Positions 53,861-64,000 of a stretch of DNA of 64,000 nucleotides are shown here, piece by piece. The position numbers and the translations under genes are program-made. The notes under the pieces are model-generated. The model saw only the letters and a list, made by a program, of their open reading frames with translations. It was not told the DNA's origin and ran no database searches. Source of the DNA: Siphonodentalium dalli (lineage: Eukaryota; Mollusca; Scaphopoda; Gadilida; Siphonodentaliidae); assembly GCA_032622095.1 (NCBI GenBank), contig CP136061.1, forward strand, positions 82,994,324 to 83,058,323, given 5' to 3'. The number at the start of each line of letters is the position of its first letter. The first letter of the stretch is position 1.

Positions 53861-56340
53861 GAACATAGAAATGTTCTAAATTCTGGAGACAGTGTTCGGC
53901 GGCCATCTTGGATTATGCAAATTACCAGAGTTGCCCAACATTGTCATTTTGGCAATCGATATAAAACTGTTCAGGTCCCCATATGAGTCCAAATCAATAA
54001 CAAGGCAACATCATAGGAAAGCACATTTCTCGGTTTAGCATTGAACAGATAAAAACGTCAAGTCGAGTTGTATAAAACAGAGTAATTTATGAAAAGCTTA
54101 CGAAAATGTATGTCTCTCTGTCTGTTCGTGTGTTTTTCACCTAGACCTCTGGACCTATTTCAACCAAATTTGGTGTGGTGACTCGGGGTACACAGTCAGT
54201 TGTCATAACGGCGTTAGTTTTTCAAATTTGTTATAGAAAATAACTAAAAAAACAAATTGTCCAACTGAGCAAGGATATGAATCTAAAAAGATTTGAAATA
54301 ATGTTTACAAAATTAATTAAAAAACTGCCGGTATATATTTAAAAAAAAAAAAAAAAAATCTTCATTAAGGGAACCACATAAAACTATACTTATTTCTGTT
54401 ATATTATATACATGTGATAGATTTCTAAATTGGATGTTCTTATTGGCTTAATTTTGGAGAAGTTGGCATGAACATTTCACATGTAGGGTAATAGTTTTAA
54501 AAAGTCTTTCTTTTCGGTACAAAAAATACAATCGCCAGTCAAAATGATATTTTGTGGTCCCCTTAATTAAGATTTAAATTTGTTTTTAAATATATACTGG
54601 CACTTTTAAAAAATAATGTTTTAACAAGATTTCAAGAAACACATAGTCATTGTACAATTTCGCATAACTGCATGCAGCAAGTGTTTATTGCGTGTAGACA
54701 ACAGGTTCATAACACACAATTTCTTGTATGTATCAACAGTGACATAATAGACACCGGTCTCTTTAAATAATGCAACATACTCTCAAAATATTAAAGGGAC
54801 CCAAAAATGTATATTCCATAATGCTGACTCCTCGTTGAAATAGATAGCATTTTCAGTCTGTTTGATGGACATAGTGACGATAGTTTGATTATTATATTGC
54901 ATCATAAATAAAGGATATACAATATGTCCACTGAATGCAGAAATTCAAGCACACCCCCTCCCCCAAGGAAGAAAACAGAATTATATATATATATGGTCCG
55001 CTTATAATTTTACACACAAATGGCAAAAAAAGGGTCAGTATTTAATACCATTTTGTGTCACAAATTAAGGTTATTCGTCAAGAACTTATGCTTTGTCAAT
55101 GTTGATGGGATATAAATATGTACATGTATAAGGAAATACTAATCGAATTCACATATACAAATGCCGGCAAATTGATTTGGTGATAATACCGTGTTTATTC
55201 ACCAGTTATTTCTCATTAAACATTTTCGCAAATACATGAACTGTTTTGTCATTCTAGTGGAAATATTTCCGCGCTTAATGGGTAAAATTTAACCTTTATA
55301 GCTGATGATTCAATTAAACTGAATGCACGAGAGTGGATGACATGCAGATGATATCAGGGAACGTACTGTAGTGTGAGTACATTCATGGATGATTCAGTAT
55401 TGGATCGAAAGCATACGATTTGCATGAATACCCTGGAATGAATTGAAATAAGGTGAGTATAGCAGTTGATTGCATGGAGAATTGAGAATACTGAACAATG
55501 TATTCATGTGTGCAATGATCAACTCACAGCCACGTTCTCCGCTCATGATTGATGCATTTTCACAGAGTAGTTTTCTGTGGTGGGGAAATTAGACCAATAT
55601 TGTACTGGCAGATCAACGGTAACTGAAGATTTGGATATGTTCATATGCTTAATATTGACTCGGAATAGTCCAAGTGAAATATGGTAATAACAGCAAAAAA
55701 GTTTTCCATCTTTACAACTCGAATGAACTTTTCTGCCATGTGTGTTCTAAAATCAAGCCCTCGTTGCACTTCGGCGATCTGTCGGAAATTGCGCATTCGC
55801 ACTGTTGGCGTATAATTAATTAGCATGTCGCGTTTCCAAGCTGTTGTTGACGACCATTGAGAATGTCAACAACGGTATTGTATTACATAAGCCTACATAA
55901 CCTAGGTGAAAGTCACTCTCTTCTCATAACATAACTCCCTAAGCTTTGAATGTACATTTGGGTCAATATAGTTACATGTACCTCCCGCATGACATTCTCA
56001 AAATGGCGAGTTTTTAATTTCGTGGTTATCAACAACCACGAAAACCACAAAAAATGGAACACCGCGAATAAATGTACTTTTACAGAACACATCATGATTA
56101 TCGTCCAGGCAAAATTTAACTGATTATGCTTATTGTTTAGTGTGTATTTACCTTTTGGCCAGCGAAGTTGCGATATGGGCTGGGTTGTGCCAAGAGGACT
56201 AACTATAGATGTTATAATGAAATAAATTATTTCCCGTATCGGTGACAGTGTTAAAGATACATAATCCGAGTTAATAATATGTAGTTTTAACCCTTTGAGT
56301 GCCAGGGGCCAATCTCATCGGCCCTAAACCTACAAAATAA
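53861..56340. other. Upstream intergenic stretch, no gene recognised
   Basis: AT-rich. A short dispersed-repeat phrase (CTCTGGACCTATTTCAACCA, AATTTGGTGTGGTGACTCGG) is at 54150-54200, common in invertebrate repeats. GGCGGCCATCTTGGATTATG at 53890 resembles the dispersed repeat of 20085. An A-run is at 54342-54358. No convincing coding frame. Confidence 0.45.
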
Positions 56341-56414
56341 GTCTGTTAAAGAATATAAGAATAAATTATTAAAATTGTAAAAAAATTGTAAAAAAAAAAT
56401 AAATAAATTGTTAG

Positions 56415-56483
56415 GCCAATGCATTCTCTTATATATGCGAGGCGACCTATGGTCGACTCGCATATATAAGAGAATGCATTGGC
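56415..56483. repeat. 69-bp palindromic hairpin (family P), single end
   Basis: Perfect-stem copy preceded by AAATTGTTAG and followed by CACAGGG, i.e. one terminus of the element complete at 39722-39962, with its AT-rich link at 56340-56414. Confidence 0.95.
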
Positions 56484-56515
56484 ACAGGGTATATGGGTTG
56501 ATACAAAAATCGGAA

Positions 56516-56891
56516 TGACTATTTCTTTGGCTTCAGGGGTTTTATTCGAGTCGAGGAATCCACACATCAACGCTCAGAGTTATCAGATATCGATTTTTCA
56601 AATCTTTTATTTTTCACCACCTGGAATATTGGGAGGCCTGGCACAATAATTAATACTTGATGAGCCGACCGACAAAATACTTTCGATAGCCAATTGCGTT
56701 GAACAAAATGTTGATATATAATACGTTTTTTGGAATACTAGAGTAGACAGACAGTCTGTGTTCAGCATTATATTTGGGTAATTAATCGATTCTGATAACT
56801 AAAGTGTCTTTTGTAGAAATATTGTTGTTGTTGTTGTTGCTGTTTGAATATGATGATATGGGGACCGTCAAATTGGATTGTGTACCTTTAA
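56516..56891. mobile_element. Partial relative of the TTAA-flanked TIR element
   Basis: Shares CTATTTCTTTGGCTTCAGGG, ATTCGAGTCGAGGAA, TATCGATTTTTCAAATC and GTTGTTGTTGTTG...GATTGTGTACCTTTAA with 28029-28498. The right TTAA end is present; the left end is lost. Confidence 0.7.
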
Positions 56892-57980
56892 GACATGCCG
56901 GCATGTCCACAACTACCCACTTTTTGCACAACATTTCCGTATAGAAAAATAACCCCACCTTTCCCAAATTGGTGAACAATCCCACTGGAATGGAAGAGGA
57001 ATTAACAGAGCCTCTGAATTATTTTGTACAAACATCAACTATGTAAACTAAAAGTTGAAAGATCTGACTCACTTGAATAGTACACCTTTGATGATTTTGA
57101 GTGATAGTATCAATTACGTACACAAAACTCTTAGTGACTGTGCTCATGTGCGTTGTGATGGTGCTATTGTGTTTATTTTATAAAATTTCAATTTGGAATA
57201 AAATATGCACAGCTATACATGTATAATGAAACTAACACACACTCGCCGACTTTGCATGTTCGTGGATTTTGTTCGTGAGAACTCCCCTTGCAAAAAACGG
57301 ACAAAATGTGTTTTGTTCGGGGCTTAGTATAATAATACCACCCATCACCTCGACCCTCTGTGTGGAATATTTCGTCGGCGCCCACCGCCACCATGCAAGC
57401 AAATCTACCACTCACACACTTCGTGGGGGCGGTAAATTTTAATAAAGTTACCCAGTCTGGGGGAGGGAGGGGGAATTGTGATAAAGTTACCCAGACCCAC
57501 AGTTACACAGGCGGGGGGCATGTATTGTGGGTGTATGTCCGAGATCAGAAAGGAACAAAACTTGCGTTCTCCTTGTGGTGGGTCCCAACAATTAAAAATT
57601 AAAAATTAAACCTTATAACCTGGAGTTTTTGTTACTGCTCCCCCCCCCCCCCGCCGTACAAAAGGCAGTCTCACCCAATATATTATCAAATCCCCCTCAC
57701 GCACATAAACCGTGTAAGCGACAGTACTAATATATCTACATATCCAATATTTATATTTATAAATTTATAACGTATTCTACTATAGCACTAATGGTCATTG
57801 TGATAAAACAAGTTGTTAAACGCCACTGTATGTATAACGACACATTGTGGGTATAAAGATTTCCTATCCATTTTGAACGGCAAAGTGATATACTCACAGA
57901 AGAGACTATAGTTTCAAATTGCCGCGTTACAGTATAACACCTTGGGAAATATAGTTCTAAGTTGACACGTTATTAAACAA
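56892..57980. other. Unassigned sequence with a modest coding-like frame
   Basis: A 75-codon minus-strand frame (57188-57415) and an overlapping 80-codon plus-strand frame (57360-57602) are less biased than their surroundings, but I recognise no family. GTTACCCAG...GGGG occurs twice (57447, 57486). A run of C is at 57639-57651. Confidence 0.35.
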
Positions 57981-57984
57981 CACA

Positions 57985-58275
57985 TTAGTTATACTTCCAT
58001 ACATTTGTGATAGTATGTGACAGCTATGATAGTATGTAACAGCTGTGATAGTATGTGACCTACAAACATATCATAATTCCAATAGCTAGCTATTTATACT
58101 TTCATGCATTTGTGATATTATGTGACAGCTGTGATATTATGTGATCTAGACAAAATATCATAAATTCCAATACCTAGCTATTTACACTTTCATGCATTTG
58201 TGATATTATGTGACAGCTGTGATATTATGTGACCTACAAAAAATATAATAAATTTCAATACCTAGCTATTTCATA
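57985..58275. repeat. About 95-bp tandem repeat, three units
   Basis: TACNTTTGTGATATTATGTG, ACAGCTGTGATATTATGTGA then CATAAATTCCAATACCTAGC and TATTTAYACTTTCATGCA recurs three times. No coding signal. Confidence 0.85.
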
Positions 58276-58427
58276 CACTTTCACAACTTCACAATTTCCG
58301 TGGGGTCCACGGAGGTTTGAAGTGTTGATAAATTTCTTCGGTGTTTTAAGTTCTAACTTTCTAATAGTATTATTATCGGTATGATCAGGGTATAAATAAA
58401 ATACAAACGTAGTGTTTCTGAGTGCCA

Positions 58428-58505
58428 AATTTTCACCACTCGTGGTATTGATGATTTACCGTAGACGCTAAAGCTCGTGCGGTAAATCATCAATCCCACT
58501 CGTGG
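58428..58505. repeat. Foldback repeat with ACCACTCGTGG arms (family D), copy 1
   Basis: AAATTTTCACCACTCGTGGT, ATTGATGATTTACCG pairs with CGGTAAATCATCAATCCCAC and TCGTGGTGTAAATT around a short loop. Flanked by GGGTATAAATAAAATAC; the inverse flank occurs beside copy 2. Confidence 0.85.
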
Positions 58506-59700
58506 TGTAAATTGTGTATTATATATGTGGCCTAGTTCCATGTAGCACAAGTAACCTGCGTTCCTCAACAACTTCACAACAACTTCCAATTTTAAATGAA
58601 TTTCACGTAACAGAAGAACTATTTTGCTAACTGCACTGTTGGAAAATACTGTCAGTTTGACAGTGTCGGACCGTCATAATCCGACGGTCCCATATCATTT
58701 CATCAGTTGCCCGTGAAATTATCGTTGTTTTATGCCCCCTGAGAATGGTCAAAGTTAAAACGTGCGCGTTTCCAAGTTCATGCCGTCAAAATTCAACAAT
58801 ATATTTATCGGCGACAAAATTATATACGGCAGTGACTCCATGCAGTATGTCTGAATCTGACTCTGCTGATATTTAATATTTATAATTAATTGTTTGATTG
58901 TATTCAGTGCAATGATCCGTACTATTCATTCCGTCCGGTCTTGAGTCCGTAATTAAATTACCTTATTTTCTGGGGCCGACTTTATCACTCACGAATTTCT
59001 TTCTGTGTCTTGCCGCGCTAAAAACGCAATTGTTTTTTGGGGGATGTAAGCCCTACAGATGTAGACTGATGTTTGACTTCGTTTTCTTTGTGAACGGACA
59101 AGTTCTAAATCTGCTAAATCCGGCTTAATCATTGATATTTTCCACTAAATTGTGACAACTGGGTTGTCTTCGAACTGCCTCTTCGAGCTGTCTTCATTCT
59201 TCTCATGGCTCATATTGAAATTGACAGTGCTGTGACTATCACAAGACTGACACATTTACTGACACAAGAGGGTACAGGTACAATTAACAAGAGATTCGAT
59301 GTCAACCACTGGTGACAATAATATCAACAACAACAGCAGCTATTATAATGATTATAATGTTGACAGTGTTGTTTTAACTTGAACTGTTCAATCCAGTTGA
59401 CAGTGTTCTGATTGTTTCAAAGCATATACATGTACATTTACATGAGATGATTTTCTGTACGCACCAGAGTAATTCACAAGAGCTTCAATGTCAACAACAA
59501 CAACACCGTATACAATGAACTGACGCCGCTCAGTGACGTATTATCACATATCTACAGTTCCAACTTACAAGTACAACTTTACAATTACACCGACCAATTC
59601 ATCCCGTGTCCATCAATTTGCACTGAGATGTATGGATATGAGACATTATCGTCATTCGCCATGTTATCTCCAAGTTATTGCGACAATTTATGGACCGGGA
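58506..59700. other. Unassigned sequence
   Basis: No gene recognised. CCAATTTTAAATGAAT...ACAGAAGAACTATTTTGCTAAC (58587-58630) recurs diverged at 60812-60855, so the family D element extends at least this far. Confidence 0.4.
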
Positions 59701-59719
59701 GTGCACTATTGGTTGGATG

Positions 59720-60282
59720 TTCTTATCAAACTATATTTGGCTGACTCACTGATATGAATACTAAGTGTCGTGATACCAGTATACACAGTTTGATGCATCA
59801 TGCTGTCAAATTTCATCGAAAAATGTGCGACTATAGGAGAACATTGTCGCATTATTTCGGGATCCGCCGTTGTCTTGAAGGTTTCAATCTCAACTAGCTG
59901 TTATTGATATATAGTACCAGTCAAAATAAGTGGTATATTAAGCGCGCTATTTTCGCGACCAATATCGCAATAATATTGCAATTGAAATGCTTATAAGCGC
60001 ACCGCTTGTGATATTATCGCAATATCTTGCTCTTAATATGACAATATATCGTGCTTAATATTGCGACATCTTGCGCTAAAAATTCTTATATTTAAATCAA
60101 TGTATTGCTTCCTTTATATTGTTTATTGCATAAATAGAGACATTGTTTTAGATTTGTATATAACTGTAGTTGTAAATGCTATATGTACACTATATGTACA
60201 CGACATGCACAGTATTTATCTAATATAAATATAACACTATCGGGTCTGTATGAAAATTAGCGCGCTTAGTATCGCAATATTT
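59720..60282. repeat. Diverged duplicate of 61762-62340, including a TIR element left part
   Basis: Shared: GACTCACTGATATG, GTGATACCAGTATACACAGT, TGATGCATCATGCTGTCAAA, GTGCGACTATAGGAG, then the TIR element start TAGTACCAGTCAAAATAAG. The copy diverges after GTATCGCAATATTTT, so it lacks the element's right end. Confidence 0.85.
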
Positions 60283-60424
60283 TCATTAAAACGTCTGGAT
60301 AATAGACATTGTCGTCATTCGCCATGTTATCCCCAAGTTATTATGACAATTTATATATATCTTTATTACTCCATATAAAGAAGAGCATGTATATATAGAA
60401 TACACGCATAGTAGCCGATAATAC

Positions 60425-60510
60425 CAAATTTTCACCACGAGTGGAATTGTCGTTTTAACCACGAGCCTTTTGGCGATAATACCACGAGTGGTGAAAATTT
60501 TGTACTCTCG
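60425..60510. repeat. Foldback repeat family D, copy 2
   Basis: ACCAAATTTTCACCACGAGT and the inverse ACCACGAGTGGTGAAAATTT flank a short loop; next to CTATGGGTGTATTTTATTTATG, the inverse of the flank of copy 1. Confidence 0.8.
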
Positions 60511-61761
60511 GTTTCTATGGGTGTATTTTATTTATGCCATAATAATTATTTTTTTTTTTATTTTTGCGCGAAATCAACTAATTCGCTATTTACTTTTAAT
60601 GTGTATCCTCACCGAGTCACACACACGACGCTATAAGGAATGTGCGTCACGTGTAGTGATGCATACAGTTACGTCATGCCGTCAGCCTGTTTCTGAGCCA
60701 TCAGTCTCTTGATATCACCATTCATATGTTTCCTAGTTCATATAATGCTAGAATGCTACATTTGATTGAAAAGCAAGCAATTTTCATCATATCTAATTGA
60801 TATGGCAATCTCCAATTTTAAATGAATGTAACATAAGAACTATTTTTGCTAACTACGATGTAGTTCTGCTATGGGTATAAACGTTTAACACACGAAATCA
60901 CGTTTGAAAATTTACACCCACAGTAGAAATTTATACCAACAGTAGGAAGCTGTATACCCACAGCAGGGTGTAAAGATGAAATTTACAAAATTCGTGTTAT
61001 ACGCACAATAGAATAACCGATTATGGTATAAATACACATTACAAATAAATCGAGAACATATAAACACATCAGGAATTTGGCTATATAATATACAGGGGTT
61101 ATATAATTTGACTAACGAAGAGATAAACACGAACACAAAATTTAGTGTATATAAGCATGCGTATATTCACGACATATATATGCATACACATATATCCCAT
61201 GATAACCGTTTGTATATGCATGTAAGTAATCTTACATACACCAAAGCATATGAGAAACCTGATGGGACGCGGGTGTATGACGATACATGTATATAGAGTA
61301 TGCAACATTGGAGGTTGTGCAGAAATTGGATGTTCGCCGAGCTCGTGACATATACTGTGTTAAAAAGTTTATCTGAAGTACAAGCGAGTTAACTCCAATT
61401 GCGAGGGTTGTATATATGAGTTATATATTCTTTTAAGCATTTAATATTTATGCGGCAATGGCATCCAGCAATGCATATCCGATCAATGATGTAATTGTTA
61501 CTATGGATAGGGCCTGTGCGGTAATGCATCCGGGAGAGTACTATGATGATTTTATGGATGTCATTTAAAGTGGGGATATCTGGAAAATGTATATGCTGTA
61601 CTAATAACGTACGCCTGTTAGGAACATGGGTAAGTGGAAGTATATAAGATATAGCATATATTCGTCGAAATGATGCCAGGTATTTAATTGGCCATTATTA
61701 AGACAGGGCTAATAATGGCAGTGATACCAACTAATTGCATATGTATTAATAAAAACATGGA
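60511..61761. other. Unassigned sequence between duplicate copies
   Basis: No gene recognised. Short TATACCCACAG phrases repeat near 60915-60965. Frames at 60912-61308 are AT-driven. Confidence 0.4.
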
Positions 61762-61972
61762 TGTTCTTATCAAACTCTCTTTGGTTGACTCACTGATATG
61801 GATACTAATTGTAGTGATACCAGTATACACAGTTCGATGCATCATGCTGTCAAATTTAATCGAAATATGTGCGACTATAGGAGTACATTGTCGCCAAGTC
61901 ATCGCGCACAGATATTATGGGATCTGCTGTTGTCTTGATGGTGTCAATCTCAACTACTAGCTGTTATTCATA

Positions 61973-62470
61973 TACAGTACAAGTCAAAAGAAGTGGTTTT
62001 TAAGCAAGCTATTTTCGCGCCCAATTTCGCAATAAATATTGCAAGTGGAAACGTTTATAAGCGCGCCGCTTATGATATTATTGCAATAATTTGCGCTTAA
62101 AATCGCAATATTTCGCGCTTAATATTACGACTTCTTGCGCTAAAACTTGTGACTTTTAAATAAAATTATTGCTTCTTCTCTATTGTTTATTGCATAAATA
62201 GAGACAATGTTTTAAAATTGTATATAATTATAGTTGTAAATACTATATGTACACTATATGTACACTATATGCACAGTATTTATCTAATATAAATATAATA
62301 CTATCGGGTCTGTACGAAATTCAGCGCGCTTAGTATCGCAATATTTTGCATTCAATATCACAATAATAAGCGCGATAAATTTTAGGTATTGCGCTATAAT
62401 TGCACCTTTTTCAAAATTAAACAAGCTCAATATCGCAATAAAGGCGCGCCTTCTTCTGACTGGTACTGTA
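61973..62470. mobile_element. About 500-bp TIR element with TA ends (Tc1/mariner-like, non-autonomous)
   Basis: Starts TACAGTACAAGTCAAAAGAA and ends CTTCTTCTGACTGGTACTGTA: TA target dinucleotide plus inverted repeats of about 20 bases. The interior repeats the words AAGCGCGC, TCGCAATA and TTGCGC many times in both orientations. No transposase. Confidence 0.83.
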
Positions 62471-63290
62471 TTGTCATGATGTAAGGATTGACAGAAACTG
62501 TGTTTACAAGTGACTTACAATTGTACGGCTTACATGTTACCAAATAGTATGCCATTAAGATGTTTTACCTTTACATGTATTTTAGTTTTAACTGTGATAC
62601 CTGTAGCTATGTTCTTTTTATAGCTTTGTAGTTTTTTATTTATAGGCATATTTATACAGTAGTTAGTGAAAGGTGAACACATTAGGCGTTCACAGCCTTT
62701 TTCCGCATTAAATTCCACGAGGGATCGAGATAACAAGTTTGATCCTCTGCAAACTGCAAAGTTTCATAAGTATTGTCTATCACTTTACGCATTAAGGATT
62801 TATGTTTCATAAAAACTATGATCGTAGTAGAAGGACTAAGATGTATTTTTCAGTTACGAATAATAATAGTTTCGACCATTCTAAAACATATGAATCGTAA
62901 TGCCTATCGAGAAATCATATTGTTACAATGGGAACTTGGCTAAGTATATGGTAAATTAGCAAATTAAGAGCAAATAATTGGTGTTGACGCGTGAAAAATA
63001 CCATTGGTCTGACCGTAATTAGTTACGATCTTGATATTAATTAAACGGTGTTGAAACGTAAAAAATACAACGGACGGACAGTTACTGATTACAGTCTGCC
63101 AGTAATTTAAACGGTGTTGTATCGTGGAACATGCTACAGCCTAACCGTATGTTTAACGGTCCAATGTTGGCAGCGATGTTGCGCGGTATGACACTATTGT
63201 TCTAACGATGCAGTTCTACTATAGCTACAAACGTTTAACCCATGAAATGGCGTTTGAAAAATTTCACAAACAGTCGAAATGTATGGTTAC
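62471..63290. other. Unassigned sequence
   Basis: No gene recognised. AAACGGTGTTGAAACGTAAAA-like phrases recur about every 60 bases at 62985-63135 in decayed form. Confidence 0.35.
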
Positions 63291-63294
63291 GTAG

Positions 63295-63555
63295 CGTTTT
63301 TCCGAAGATCCATAACTCCGAAGGTCCGATTCTCCGAAGGTCAGATTCTCCGACGCCCCGATTCTCCGAAAGCCCATAACTCCGAAGTCCCGATTCTCCG
63401 AAATCCCATAACTCCGAAGACCCATAACACCGAAAGCCCATAACTCCGAAGGCCTATAACTCCGAACGCCCATAACTCCGAAGGTCTATAACTCCGAAGG
63501 GCCGATTCTCCGAAGGTCCGATTCTTCGAAGGTCCGATTCTCCGAAGATCATGTT
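63295..63555. repeat. 17-bp array of CCGAAGGTCCGATTCTC / CCGAAGGCCCATAACTC units
   Basis: About 15 units of 17 bases, with two alternating unit types (GATTCTCCGAAGGTCC and CATAACTCCGAAGGCC). Minus-strand frames here are repeat peptides (GFRSYGLSE type), not a gene. Confidence 0.93.
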
Positions 63556-63582
63556 TTATCGCTTATTAAATAGTGTACAGTC

Positions 63583-63835
63583 CAGTGGCGGGGTCAATGG
63601 GGCCCTGTGGAAGACCGCCCCCAAAAACATGTCAAATGTCATGTAAACGTCAGGAAATCCCTCATAGGCATTCAAATATTCACAGTGTTCCTGCCCAGGG
63701 GAGCCCCCGGACCAACGATTGGGGGCGACCCCTCCCATGTCTGCGCTCCCCAAATCAGGCCTTCGTGACATGATATATCCCCCACATATGCTAATTAATG
63801 TGCACCCCTAAATGGGAACCCTGGCTCCGCCACTG
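63583..63835. mobile_element. hAT-like non-autonomous TIR element
   Basis: CAGTGGCGGGGTCAATGGGG at the left and CCCTGGCTCCGCCACTG at the right are imperfect inverted ends; CAGTGGCGGA-type termini are common in hAT elements of animals. An exact 8-bp duplication is not visible. The interior is GC-rich with no coding. Confidence 0.68.
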
Positions 63836-63986
63836 GTGTGCACCGGGTATATTATAACGAAACGCTGCAAGAATGTCAGAGTAGCCTAACATGCACAGGG
63901 GCGACAAGTTCTTCCCCGTTCACCCCTGTACATTTTACTCTGGCATCTCATGGGCCAACGTAACGTTATAGTATCTGGTGTATAGT

Positions 63987-64000
63987 CAGTGGCGGGCCAG
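63987..64000. mobile_element. Left end of another hAT-like element, cut by the window edge
   Basis: CAGTGGCGGGCCAG matches the left terminus at 63583. Confidence 0.45.

Noticed and set aside
57188-57602. Overlapping frames on both strands that could be a small host gene
   Set aside because: No recognisable domain, start context or splice structure; kept only as unassigned sequence.

Overview
This is eukaryotic, AT-rich, intron-bearing and repeat-dense DNA from an animal genome. The one host gene is a front-end (cytochrome b5-fused) fatty acyl desaturase, FADS/Fad type. Its N-terminus (MGKGGK...), domain order and exon layout resemble invertebrate, especially molluscan, Fads. A marine mollusc or other spiralian is my best guess, at moderate to low confidence.

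Host gene. The desaturase lies on the minus strand, with the start codon at 53796 and the stop codon at 21460-21462. I assembled twelve coding exons by hand from GT...AG boundaries and reading phase: 53602-53796, 49891-50037, 46493-46639, 45547-45648, 42198-42257, 41230-41295, 36724-36784, 35479-35555, 33156-33253, 32258-32437, 29965-30090 and 21460-21520. They join into an uninterrupted 439-residue reading frame with the HPGG heme motif and the three histidine boxes HDYGH, HMHYQHH and QIEHH. The introns, including an 8.4-kb last intron, are filled with repeats.

Layout. 1-3164: a tandem duplication and a degraded L1/Tx1-type LINE. 3165-10107: a nearly complete Ngaro-type (DIRS-order) tyrosine-recombinase retrotransposon with split direct repeats, Gag-like ORF1, RT-RNase H, tyrosine recombinase and SGNH hydrolase; its A1 repeat is split by a 727-bp TIR element with a 9-bp target duplication. 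10108-20900: LINE (CR1/jockey-like) remains, TIR elements and a local duplication. 20900-53800: the desaturase gene and its intronic satellites, TIR elements and LINE pieces. 53800-64000: no recognisable host gene; foldback elements, a duplicated segment carrying a TA-target TIR element, a 17-bp array and hAT-like ends.

Most interesting signals. (1) Several minisatellites in the desaturase introns begin exactly at splice junctions and are built partly from exon plus splice-site sequence (exons 4, 8, 9 and 10), multiplying decoy donors and acceptors. (2) The 50-bp, roughly 35-copy satellite at 23709-25460 is an expansion of the terminal inverted repeat of a TIR element whose ordinary copies also lie in the window. 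(3) A foldback element has ends that are themselves about 69-bp palindromes, with paired changes between copies. No tRNA, rRNA or CRISPR array was found.
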